This document shows positions 52,268 through 60,800 of a DNA stretch of 64,000 bases, piece after piece. The stretch is from DASVTR01 sp033855775. GTDB lineage: Bacteria; Acidobacteriota; Blastocatellia; Pyrinomonadales; Pyrinomonadaceae. Both the position numbers and the translations under genes were made by a program. Numbering within the stretch: position 1 is the first letter of the stretch; each line of letters opens with the position of its first letter. The notes under the pieces were generated by a model that was not told the DNA's origin, did not search any database, and saw only the letters and a program-made list of their open reading frames with translations. Location: the NCBI GenBank assembly GCA_033855775.1, contig JAWVFT010000090.1, positions 55,050-119,049 of the forward strand. Direction: 5' to 3'.

Positions 52268-52297
52268 TTGACATCTTTCGGGCCGTTTCTGTATTCT
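52268..52297 (+). promoter_or_regulatory. Sigma-70 promoter of the rplM-rpsI operon
   Basis: Perfect TTGACA at 52268-52273, 18-nt spacer, TATTCT at 52292-52297, about 35 nt before the rplM start. Confidence 0.7.
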
Positions 52298-52339
52298 ACC
52301 CGTTCGCGTTTTAGACGCTTTAACCAGAGAGAGTTATCC

Positions 52340-52795
52340 ATGTCAACTTACTTTCCTAGCGGGACAGGTCTCGCTGATAATCGCAAATGGCACGTCGTTG
52401 ATGCGGCGGGTCAAACGGTCGGTCGGCTGGCTACGGAAGTCGCCAGCATTCTGTCCGGCAAACGCAATCCGCAGTGGACGCCCTTTATGGACATGGGCGA
52501 CCACGTGATAGTCATTAACGCTGGTCAGGCTGTCTTTAAAGGCTCGAAGGCCGAGCAGAAGGTCTATCGCCATCACACGCTCTATCCCGGCGGCTTGCGC
52601 GAGATTTCCGTCAAGGATCAATTCGCGCGCCACCCTGAGCGCGTCATCGAACTGGCGGTCAGAGGGATGCTGCCGAAGAACAAGCTCGGCAAGGCAATGG
52701 GCAAGAAGTTGAAGGTCTACCGCGATGCCAATCACCCGCATGCGGCACAGCAACCCCAACCCTTCGACCTGACCCCGCGCGACCAACAGGCATAA
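52340..52795 (+). CDS. rplM: 50S ribosomal protein L13
   Basis: 151 aa from ATG 52340 (AGAGAGAG upstream); the in-frame extension to 52241 overlaps the promoter and is noncoding. Family motifs: KWHVVDAAGQTVGRLATEVA, GDHVIVINAGQAVFKGSK, the VYRHHTLYPGGLREIS region and VRGMLPKNKLGKAMGKKLKVY. It binds 23S rRNA early in large-subunit assembly. Followed by rpsI, the usual partner. Confidence 0.98.
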   Translation: MSTYFPSGTGLADNRKWHVVDAAGQTVGRLATEVASILSGKRNPQWTPFMDMGDHVIVINAGQAVFKGSKAEQKVYRHHTLYPGGLREISVKDQFARHPERVIELAVRGMLPKNKLGKAMGKKLKVYRDANHPHAAQQPQPFDLTPRDQQA

Positions 52796-52833
52796 TTCAA
52801 GCGAAACAGATTTAAGAAGGAAGACGAAAAGCT

Positions 52834-53226
52834 GTGGCTGAGATTCAATATTACGGAACGGGGCGGCGCAAGACTTCGACGGCGCGCGTCTACTTGCGAC
52901 CCGGCGCGGGCGAGGTCAAGATTAACAAAAAGGCTTTCGAGCAGTATTTCCCGAACGAAACGCTGCGGATGATTATTCGCCAGCCTTTGCAGTTGACCGA
53001 GACGGTGAACAAGTTCGACATTCTCGTCAACGTCATCGGCGGCGGCCCCGCTGGACAGGCCGGGGCGATTCGCCACGGTATCACGCGCGCCCTCATGGAA
53101 TTTAACGCAGACCTGCGCCCGGCCTTGAAGCATGCCGGACTCGTCACACGCGACCCGCGCATCAAAGAGCGCAAGAAGTACGGACAGAAGGGCGCGCGCA
53201 AGCGCTTCCAGTTCTCGAAACGTTAA
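52834..53226 (+). CDS. rpsI: 30S ribosomal protein S9
   Basis: 130 aa, GTG start at 52834 with AAGGAAGA upstream. Motifs YYGTGRRKTSTARVYLRPG, VNVIGGGPAGQAGAIRHGI and the canonical C-terminal tail KKYGQKGARKRFQFSKR, whose final Lys-Arg reaches the P-site tRNA. Lies 38 nt downstream of rplM in the conserved rplM-rpsI order. Confidence 0.98.
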   Translation: MAEIQYYGTGRRKTSTARVYLRPGAGEVKINKKAFEQYFPNETLRMIIRQPLQLTETVNKFDILVNVIGGGPAGQAGAIRHGITRALMEFNADLRPALKHAGLVTRDPRIKERKKYGQKGARKRFQFSKR

Positions 53227-53230
53227 AAGC

Positions 53231-53309
53231 AGTGACGGGTGACAAGTGACGAGTAACGAGCAACAACAAGCTCTTCATCTTGCCATTTGTCACTCTTAAC
53301 TTGTCACTG
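53231..53309. repeat. Heptamer inverted repeat (GTGACAA family)
   Basis: Left arm 53231-53264 (AGTGACGGGTGACAAGTGAC and on), right arm 53285-53309 (complement with TTGTCACT units), period 7. It begins right after rpsI. Confidence 0.85.
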
Positions 53310-53417
53310 TATTTCCATTGTCGTCGCCTTGATTGGTTGCTTCCCAGACTTAGGGGAAGGCGTTCTTGGGGCAGCGGCGAGCACATTAAACCAATTCACA
53401 ACGAAGGAGATTCTCTT

Positions 53418-54518
53418 TTGGCTTCGGTTACGATGAAAGAATTGCTGGAGGCCGGTGTTCACTTCGGCCATCAGGTCCGGCGCTGGAATCCGAAAATGAA
53501 GGAATACATTTTCGGCGAGCGCAACGGCATTTACATTATTGACTTGCAGAAGACGCAGCGCATGTTCCGCGACGCCATCCAGTTTGTCACCAATCTGGTC
53601 GGCGAAGACCGCGGCAAGACCGTGCTCTTTGTCGGCACGAAACGTCAGGCTCAGGACGCCATCCGCGAAGAATCGCAGCGCGCCGGTCAGTACTACATTA
53701 ATCAACGCTGGCTCGGCGGCCTGTTGACCAACTTCCAGACCGTGCAGAAATCCATCAAGCGTCTCAAAGACCTCGAAGCGATGCTCACGGATGGCCGCTA
53801 CGAGAAGATGACGAAGAAAGAGCGCATCAAGCTCGACCGCGAGCGCGAGAGCCTCGACAAGAATCTTTCCGGCATCAAGAGCATGACGCGCCTGCCCGAC
53901 GCCATCTTCATCATTGATGTGAAGAAGGAAGAGATTGCCGTCGCGGAAGCGAATCGCCTCGGCATTCCGGTCGTCGCAGTGGTTGACACTAACTGCTCGC
54001 CTGAAGGCATCGACTACATCATTCCCGGCAACGACGATGCCCTGCGCGCCGTCCGGCTCTTTGCTTCGCGCATCGCCGATGCCGTCCTCGAAGGACAGCA
54101 GATGGTGACGGAAGGCGGCGAAACACAGGAAGGCGCGAGCGGCGAAGAATCTCTCGCCGAAGGCGAAGGCGGCAAGACGCGCCGCCGCGCCCCGTCAACG
54201 CCGACCGCGACGAGCGCCAGCGGCGACAACACGAGCAGCATCACCGGAGCCCGCGACCCCGGACGCGAGGCCGAGAACGCGACCGACATGGGAGCCGGAG
54301 CGCAGACCGGGGAGACGCAGGTTTCCGTTCCCGGCAATCAGGGCTTCGGCAAGACCGGCCAGCAGCCTGACAGCATCGGCGACCATCCGCAGGCAGGCAC
54401 GGGCGCGCCCGTTGCCGGAGCCAGCGGCGGCGGCGAAGGCGAGGCGGAAGCCAGCGCGCCGCGACCCGATGACGCCGGGCAGGAAAAGGGCGCGGAGTCT
54501 GTTGGCGCAGCGAAGTAG
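53418..54518 (+). CDS. rpsB: 30S ribosomal protein S2 with a long C-terminal extension
   Basis: 366 aa, well above the usual 230-260. Start TTG 53418 with AAGGAGA 8 nt upstream gives the normal N-terminus (ASVTMKELLEAGVHFGHQVR); the longer frame to 53280 crosses the repeat. Core motifs: RNGIYIIDLQKT, FVGTKRQAQDAI, NQRWLGGLLTNFQT, LPDAIFIIDVKKE and DTNCSPEGIDYIIPGNDDA. From about residue 235 the sequence becomes low-complexity, acidic and Gly/Ala/Pro/Thr-rich (GEEGKTRR-like, then GTGAPVAGASGGGEGEAEAS). The role of the tail is unknown. It heads the conserved rpsB-tsf-pyrH-frr cluster. Confidence 0.96.
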   Translation: MASVTMKELLEAGVHFGHQVRRWNPKMKEYIFGERNGIYIIDLQKTQRMFRDAIQFVTNLVGEDRGKTVLFVGTKRQAQDAIREESQRAGQYYINQRWLGGLLTNFQTVQKSIKRLKDLEAMLTDGRYEKMTKKERIKLDRERESLDKNLSGIKSMTRLPDAIFIIDVKKEEIAVAEANRLGIPVVAVVDTNCSPEGIDYIIPGNDDALRAVRLFASRIADAVLEGQQMVTEGGETQEGASGEESLAEGEGGKTRRRAPSTPTATSASGDNTSSITGARDPGREAENATDMGAGAQTGETQVSVPGNQGFGKTGQQPDSIGDHPQAGTGAPVAGASGGGEGEAEASAPRPDDAGQEKGAESVGAAK

Positions 54519-54604
54519 ATTAGAAACAAAAAAGCTTTTCACTTTTTCGGCGAGCGCAGCCTTCTGACGCGGGACATACCGCCGGGCTGCGCATTTTTAT
54601 AAAA

Positions 54605-54675
54605 TCGTCCGTTGTCAATCGTCCGTCACGTGTTGTCATGCTTTGGCAACCCTTGACCGGCAACGGACAACGGAC
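54605..54675. repeat. Heptamer inverted repeat (CGTCCGT family)
   Basis: Left arm 54605-54630 (CGTCCGT, TGTCAAT, CGTCCGT), right arm 54654-54675 (GACCGGCAACGGACAACGGA), between rpsB and tsf. Here a proper AAGGAGAAG Shine-Dalgarno for tsf follows the element. Confidence 0.8.
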
Positions 54676-54693
54676 TTTTATTAAGGAGAAGTT

Positions 54694-55359
54694 ATGGCAG
54701 AGATTACAGCGGCGGCAGTGATGGCGTTGCGCGGGAAGACCGGCGCGCCGATGATGAACTGCAAAAAAGCGCTCACTGAAGCTGAGGGTAACGAAGAGAA
54801 AGCGATTGAGTTGCTGCGCAAGCAGGGACTCGCCAGCGCAGGCAAGACGGCCAACCGCGTCGCCACCGAAGGCGCAGTCGGCTCTTACATTCACATGGGC
54901 GGCAAGGTCGGCGTGCTCGTCGAAGTCAACTGCCAGACGGACTTCGTGGCGCGCGGCGAAGAGTTTCAGCAACTCATCAAGGATGTCGCCATGCACATCG
55001 CGGCAGCCGAGCCGCGCTACGCGACGCGCGATGAAGTTCCGGCGGACGTTGTGGCAAAGGAGCGCGAGATTGCGCTGGCGCAGGCGAAGAACGACCCGAA
55101 GAACGCCAACAAGCCGGAGCAGGTCATTGACAAGATTGTCGAAGGCCGCTTGAATAAGTTTTACGAGGAAGCTGTCTTGGCCGACCAGCCGTTCGTCAAA
55201 GACCCTGCGAAAACGGTCGGCGAGTTGGTGACGGAAAAGATTGCCAAGATTGGCGAGAAGATTGCTATCCGCCGCTTCACGCGCTACAAGATGGGCGAGG
55301 GGCTCGCCAGGCGTGAAGACGATTTCGGCGGCGAAGTGGCCGCGCTCGCCGGACAATAA
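54694..55359 (+). CDS. tsf: Elongation factor Ts
   Basis: 221 aa. Nucleotide exchange factor for EF-Tu. UBA-like N-terminus (ALRGKTGAPMMNCKKALTEA) and the core motif VNCQTDFVARGEEF, where TDFVAR contacts EF-Tu. The protein has one short dimerisation/core region and is at the small end of the family. ATG 54694 with AAGGAGAAG upstream. Downstream of rpsB as in most bacteria. Confidence 0.97.
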   Translation: MAEITAAAVMALRGKTGAPMMNCKKALTEAEGNEEKAIELLRKQGLASAGKTANRVATEGAVGSYIHMGGKVGVLVEVNCQTDFVARGEEFQQLIKDVAMHIAAAEPRYATRDEVPADVVAKEREIALAQAKNDPKNANKPEQVIDKIVEGRLNKFYEEAVLADQPFVKDPAKTVGELVTEKIAKIGEKIAIRRFTRYKMGEGLARREDDFGGEVAALAGQ

Positions 55360-55376
55360 GACAGTCCCAGGTCTAA

Positions 55377-55442
55377 CGTCCAAAGTCCAAAGTCCAAACG
55401 TGGCTTTCGGACTTTGGACTTTGGACTTTGAACTTTGGACTT
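55377..55442. repeat. Heptamer inverted repeat (GTCCAAA family)
   Basis: Left arm 55377-55400 (CGTCCAAAGTCCAAAGTCCA and on), right arm 55406-55442 with GGACTTT units, perfect period of 7 except for the tips. It ends six bases before the pyrH ATG, displacing any Shine-Dalgarno. Same unit as the element at 12637-12726, 43 kb away. Confidence 0.9.
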
Positions 55443-55447
55443 GAGTA

Positions 55448-56212
55448 ATGACGACAGCAGCAGAAATAATACAAGACGCGGGAGCGGTGAGTCCGGCCTA
55501 TCGCCGCATTCTCCTGAAAATTTCCGGCGAGGCTTTGATGGGCGCGCAGAACTACGGCATCGACGTTGATGTCGCGCGCTCTGTGGCCGCGGAGATTAAG
55601 GAAGTGCGCGCGCAGGGCGTCGAAGTCGCGGTCGTGGTCGGCGGCGGCAATATCTTTCGCGGCGTCTCGAAGAGCGCGGGCAACATGAATCGTTCCAGCG
55701 CAGACTATATAGGGATGCTGGCGACGATTATGAACGCCGTGGTCTTGCAAGACGCGCTCGAAAAACTGAGCGTCTATACGCGCGTCATGTCGGCCATCGA
55801 GATTCCGCAACTGGCCGAGCCGTTCATCCGCCGCCGCGCCATTCGTCATCTCGAAAAGGGGCGCGTCGTCATCTTCGCGGCTGGCACGGGCAACCCGTAT
55901 TTCACGACCGACTCGGCAGCCGCCCTGCGCGCCCTTGAGATTAAGGCAAACATTATTCTCAAGGCGACGAAGGTGGACGGCATCTACACAGCCGACCCGC
56001 TGGTGGTCGAGACGGCGACGCGCTACGATTGCATCACGTATCAGGAAGTGTTGGAGCAGCAGTTGAAAGTGATGGACGCTTCGGCCATCTCTCTCTGCAT
56101 GGATAACAACCTGCCCATCATCGTCTTCAACATGCGCACGCCCGGCAACATCATGCGCGTCGTGATGGGCGAAGCAGGCGTCGGCACGCGCGTCTGCGTG
56201 GAAAGACCATAA
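55448..56212 (+). CDS. pyrH: UMP kinase
   Basis: 254-aa amino-acid-kinase-fold enzyme phosphorylating UMP to UDP. RRILLKISGEALMGAQNYGI at the N-terminus, VAVVVGGGNIFRG, YIGMLATIMNAVVLQDALEK, VIFAAGTGNPYFTTDSAAAL, and DASAISLCMDNNLPIIVFNM near the end. The N-terminal 15 residues before the core (TTAAEIIQDAGAVSP) are slightly longer than usual. Third gene of the rpsB-tsf-pyrH-frr cluster, flanked on both sides by heptamer repeats. Confidence 0.97.
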   Translation: MTTAAEIIQDAGAVSPAYRRILLKISGEALMGAQNYGIDVDVARSVAAEIKEVRAQGVEVAVVVGGGNIFRGVSKSAGNMNRSSADYIGMLATIMNAVVLQDALEKLSVYTRVMSAIEIPQLAEPFIRRRAIRHLEKGRVVIFAAGTGNPYFTTDSAAALRALEIKANIILKATKVDGIYTADPLVVETATRYDCITYQEVLEQQLKVMDASAISLCMDNNLPIIVFNMRTPGNIMRVVMGEAGVGTRVCVERP

Positions 56213-56214
56213 AG

Positions 56215-56292
56215 CAGTGACAAGCAGCAAGCAGCGAGTGACAAGTTAAAATCTTGCTCTTGCTCGCCGCTTGTTCCTCGTCACTTATCACT
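56215..56292. repeat. Heptamer inverted repeat (GTGACAA family)
   Basis: Left arm 56215-56246 (CAGTGACAAGCAGCAAGCAG then CGAGTGACAAG), right arm 56253-56292 (CTTGCTC, TTGCTCG, CTTGTTC, TCGTCAC and others). Between pyrH and frr. A GGAG for frr is preserved just after it. Confidence 0.85.
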
Positions 56293-56301
56293 GGAGTAGA
56301 T

Positions 56302-56862
56302 ATGAGCGAGAAAGATGTCATTAAAGAATCGCGCCCGCGAATGGAGGCGGCGATAGATGATGTGCGGCGCAAGCTGGCGACGATCAGGACTGGACGCGCC
56401 GCCGTCAGCCTGCTCGATTCAGTGATGGTCGAATACTACGGCACGCCGACGCCGCTCAGCCAGATGGCTTCGGTGCATGTCCCTGAGCCGCAGATGTTGA
56501 CCGTCCAGCCCTGGGATCAAACGCAACTCGGCGCGATTGAAAAAGCGGTGCGCGCCGCAGACCTCGGCCTCAATCCTTCCAACGACGGCAAGCTGATACG
56601 CATCCCGATTCCCGCGCTCACAGAAGAGCGCCGCAAGCAACTGGCCAAGCAAGTTCATGAGGTTGCCGAAGAGCATCGCACAGCCGTTCGCAACATCCGC
56701 CGCGACGCCAACGACCGTTTGAAGAAGATGCTGAAAGACAAGGCTATCTCCGAAGACAACGAGCGCGACGGGCTGGACGAAGTGCAGAAGTTGACCAACA
56801 CCTTCATCGGCAAGATTGATGAACTCGCCAGGAGCAAAGAGCAAGAGATTCTCAACGTCTAA
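56302..56862 (+). CDS. frr: Ribosome recycling factor
   Basis: 186 aa from ATG 56302 with GGAG 6 nt upstream; the in-frame extension to 56254 runs into the repeat. Motifs: RKLATIRTGRAAVSLLDSVM, YYGTPTPLSQMASVHVPEPQ, KLIRIPIPALTEERRKQLAK and the C-terminal coiled coil ending in KIDELARSKEQEIL. Splits post-termination ribosomes with EF-G. Last gene of the cluster, terminated by the hairpin at 56883. Confidence 0.98.
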   Translation: MSEKDVIKESRPRMEAAIDDVRRKLATIRTGRAAVSLLDSVMVEYYGTPTPLSQMASVHVPEPQMLTVQPWDQTQLGAIEKAVRAADLGLNPSNDGKLIRIPIPALTEERRKQLAKQVHEVAEEHRTAVRNIRRDANDRLKKMLKDKAISEDNERDGLDEVQKLTNTFIGKIDELARSKEQEILNV

Positions 56863-56882
56863 ACAAACAGCAAGACAAACAC

Positions 56883-56931
56883 AAGAGAGCGAGGCCGCCG
56901 ACTTTTAAGAAGTTGGCGGCCTCGCTCTCTT
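56883..56931. terminator. Strong bidirectional terminator between frr and the convergent gene
   Basis: 22-bp stem (56883-56904 with 56910-56931) with one G-U pair and a 5-nt loop TTAAG. Lies between the convergent stops of frr (56862) and the minus-strand gene (56966). Confidence 0.8.
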
Positions 56932-56965
56932 GCTGCTTGTGGCTCTCTAGTCTGCCTGTTGCTTA

Positions 56966-57763
56966 CTACTGCGTCGGGATGGTGAACATGTCGTCGCCGA
57001 GCGGTTGATTGACCTTGGCCTCTTTGACTTTGTATTCGATGAAGAATGTTCCGCGCGGTGTGTCGAGTGCTTCGGTATAGTTGTAGGGAACGAGCACGCC
57101 GTCAACGAGCGTTAATTTCTTGCGCTCGGTGCCGAACGTCAAGCCGTCGAAAGCGAAGCTGAAGTTGACGACGCGCCCGGTCGCGGCGTCCAGATAAAAG
57201 TCTGTGGCGTTGCCTTCCCCGTCCGTGATGCGAAAAGCGCGCTGCTTCTTTTTGTCAGGCAAAGCGGAGACGGTGTAGCCGGATTGGTCGAACTTCGTCA
57301 GCACGTACATGCCGTACTTATCAACCGCCGGGGCGTTGAAGCCGGGGAAGTTGCTGTAGGATTGCCGACCGTCGTAAATCAGCCGAATCAACGGCGGCAG
57401 CGGCGGCTCGGCTCGTATCTCGCGGCGCGAGCGCTCGCCAGCGGTGACGACGTAAAACTTGGCGGGCAGCCCCATCGAAGAACCCGGCCCGTAGAGGTCA
57501 GCCGAACCGCTGACGACGAGGCTCTTCATGGCGCGAAACTTTTCGCCGCCCTCGGCGTTGAAGGCGGCCCGCGCCAAATCCATCGCGGATGTCGCAGGAG
57601 TAATCGTGACGGAGATGCTGGCAGAGCCGACGGGAGTCGTGACGACAACAGCCGTTTGCCCGCTCGCCGCTTTCTCTTTCTCCTTGTCCTGCGCAGAGAC
57701 GTTCAACGTGGCCGCGAAGGACAGCGAAAGCAAAGCGCACGCGCCGAAGAGTTTCATTTTCAT
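56966..57763 (-). CDS. Exported protein, lipoprotein-sorting (LolA-like) pattern
   Basis: 265 aa with a signal peptide (MKLFGACALLSLSFAATLNVSA, cut before QDKEK). The mature part begins with a variable acidic/Val-Thr-rich segment. It continues as FNAEGGEKFRAMKSLVVSGS ... IRLIYDGRQSYSNFPGFN ... FRITDGEGNATDFYLDAATG ... VPYNYTEALDTPRGTFFIEY, a beta-strand series like that of LolA/LolB-type or outer-membrane lipoprotein-sorting proteins. Such genes commonly accompany TonB-dependent receptors in Acidobacteriota; the next gene upstream is one. Exact role unknown. Confidence 0.7.
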   Translation of the reverse strand: MKMKLFGACALLSLSFAATLNVSAQDKEKEKAASGQTAVVVTTPVGSASISVTITPATSAMDLARAAFNAEGGEKFRAMKSLVVSGSADLYGPGSSMGLPAKFYVVTAGERSRREIRAEPPLPPLIRLIYDGRQSYSNFPGFNAPAVDKYGMYVLTKFDQSGYTVSALPDKKKQRAFRITDGEGNATDFYLDAATGRVVNFSFAFDGLTFGTERKKLTLVDGVLVPYNYTEALDTPRGTFFIEYKVKEAKVNQPLGDDMFTIPTQ

Positions 57764-57805
57764 AGCAGTAAATTCCTTTCGCCGAAGACGAGAGTCGCTT
57801 CAGCC

Positions 57806-60800
57806 TCAGAAGTTAAAGCGAAGTTGAGCCGTGATGCGACGATTGCCCGCCGCTTGACTGCCGCCGCCACCGCCGCCGAACCCGCCGAATCCGCCGTTGG
57901 TCGAAGTGGATTCGCCGAAGAGGTTGGAAGACAGGTTGCCGACCGGCGTGCCCTCGTTAGTGTGATTGAAGATGTTCTGAAACTGAAGCGAGAAGGTCAG
58001 GCTGTAAGGCTTCTCAGGCGAGCCGCCACCGGGGCCGCCGAAGGCTCCGCCCGGCCCACCACCGCCGGGGCCGCCACCGCCTGCGGGACGACCACCACCG
58101 CCGCCGCCCGCGCCGCCTACGCCGCGACCACCGCCCGCAACCGCCGGGACGCCGCCAGTTCCACGACCGCCACCGCCGCTTGCCGGCTGCTGCTGGCCTG
58201 CGGTAGTTGCTGCGCCGCCTGCTGCTGCGGCAGCGCGATTAGCTTTCGGCACGCTGCCGAAACTCCAAGTCCGGCTGACGCGCATGTTGACGGAGAAGAA
58301 GGAAGAGCCTTGACCGTAGTTGCGCGGAATCAGAGCTTCGCCGGGAGCCGGCCGCAGATTGAAGTTGCCGAAGGGCGTGCATCTGATGTTCGGGTTGTTG
58401 CAGTCGGCTCCGGCCGCCGCAAACGCCGGTCGCTCTGTAAACTGCCGGTCGAGGTTCGTGTCGTTGCCCGTTATGATATTAAACGGTCGGCCGGAGGTGG
58501 CGATGATGAACGGAGCGAGGCTCACCTTGCCCCAGGGCAAATTGATGTTGCCAGCGAAGGTGAAGCGATGGCGAATGTCGAAGGAAGCGCGCCCGTACTC
58601 GCCCGTCAAGTCATAAGAGTTGGCCGGGAAGAGTTGGCCAGAGCCTTGCCCGTCCGTGTCGTTGGAGATTTTGGCGAGCACGTAGCTGCTAAAGAAAGAG
58701 AAGTTTCGATTGAGACGATTGTTGAAGCCGACGAACAACTGGTTGAGCTTGAAATTGCCGCTCGACTCAAGTTGATAAACCTCGCCGATGTCGCCCAATG
58801 GACGCACGAGGCGCGGAGGCGTTTCGGCAAGCGGCCCCGGCAGCGGCGCGTTGATGTCGCGCGCACGAACGACGTGGCGAATGCGGAAGTTGAAGACGCC
58901 GACGAACATCGTCGTCCGCAACGGCAACTGACGCTCCATCTGCAAGCCCATCGTGTAAACGGTCGGAGCTTGCAGGTCGTCCGCGACGCGCCATGTCACC
59001 TGCGGCAAGGCCGCGAGCGCGCTGCCCGTGGGAATGCCGGGGAACGGAATCGCATCTAAGTCAGCAGGGTTGCTGGCGATAAACTGCTGCTGGTTGATGC
59101 CATTGGCGCGGTTGGCGAGCAACGTCGAGCTTTCGTTGAAACGATTGTAGAAGATGCCGAAGCCGCCGCGAAGGACGGTCTTGGGCGGGCGGCCCGTCGT
59201 GCCGCCGCTGCCCGGCGACCAGGCGAAGGCGAGGCGCGGGGCGAAGTTAAACTTGCTGCCGATGTTGGTCTGTCCTTCATAACGCAGACCCATGTTCACC
59301 GTCAGGTTCGGGCGGACGCGCCAGTCGTCCTGAATAAAAAGACCGTAATCAACTTGCGTGACGCCCGCTTCCGGGTTGCCGGTCGAGATGCGAAACTGCG
59401 TCGCGCCGCCGCCGAGCAGGCGTATCTGCGTGGGCGTCATTCCCTGCTGTTGGAAGAAGAGCGTGCGACGATATCGCTCGATGCTCGTCAGGTCTGCAAA
59501 CTGTCCGGGGATGGGTTGGTCGTTGGCATCCAGAACGGGGCCGAGGCCGCCCGCGAAGACGAACGTGCCGCCGAAGTTATTCGGCGAGATGTCGCGAATA
59601 TGCACGGCGCGCAGACGCCCGCCAGCCTTCAAAGAATGGTGCGCGCCGGCGAGCCATGAAGTGTAGTTCTGCAACTCGTAGCGGTCGTCGTTATTGAAGG
59701 CTTGGCCGACTTGAGAGCCGCCGCCCGTGAAGGCGTCAGCGACTTGAATCGTCGGCTCGGTATTATTGCCGTCCTGCTCCGAGCGAGCGCGAATATATTG
59801 AAAGCGCGTTTCGTTAATGACGGTCGGCGTCAGTATCGCCGTCTCCGTCAGTTGCACGGTCTGCTGCGTGTTCGCTGTGTTGAAGGCGCGCTCCGGCAGC
59901 GAGAAACCGCCGATGCCCGCATTCTGCGTTTCGGAGCGAGTGTAGCTATAGCGCGCCACCAAAGTGTTCTTCTGGTTCAACTGGTAATCGAAGCGCGGGC
60001 TAAACGTCGTGTTGCGGCGCGGCACGAGCACGGCTTGGCCGACGGAGACGATGTTGAGCGAGGGGTCCAGAACGGTCGCCACGATGAGTTCGTTATCGTC
60101 CGTCTCGCGCCGCTCAAAGTCTATGAAGTATGAAGCTTTCCTGGCGATAATCGGCCCGCTCAGATTCGCGCCATACTGTCTGAACTGAAACGCCGGGCGA
60201 TTGCTCGCAAACGGATTGCGCGAGTTCATGCTATCGTCGTTAAAGTTGAAGAAGCCGCTGCCGCGCAGTTTGTCCGTTCCCGGCTTGGTGAAAATATCAA
60301 TGCGCCCGCCCGACGGCTGGTCGTTTTCGGCGGCGAAAGGATTCTGGTTGATGCGAACTTCGCGGATGGATTCTTTCGGCGGGAGCCGTCCGCCCGTGAA
60401 GCCGTCAATGTACATCTGCCCGCCGTTCGGGCCAGCCGAAGGGCCGGCCAAAGCCTGCAAAGCCGCAGCCAATTCGTCAGGGTCATCGGGCAGCGCGTCC
60501 AGGTCTTTTCCGCTCAGCACAACCTGGTCTGCGTTGTTCTCCGGCTCCGTGCTGATGGGCGTCTCGGAAGCGACCGTCACCTTCTGCTCTTCAATCGTGA
60601 CGCTCAGCTTGGCGTCGAGTTGTTCGCGGCGTCCGGCGGCGACATCAACTTCCGTGTTCTCGAAAACGGCAAAGCCCGTGGCCTGCACGCGCACGGCGTA
60701 ACGCCCCGGCGTGAGGCCGTTGAGGGTGTAAGTTCCGTCTTCGTTCGTCGTGACGGTCTTCTCGGTTCCGTTCTGGTCGGCGGCTGTGACGGTCGCGCCG

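Noticed and set aside
57284..59059. 591-aa plus-strand ORF antisense to the TonB receptor
   Set aside because: Arg/Ala-rich composition typical of the antisense of a GC-rich gene; the receptor on the other strand is unambiguous.
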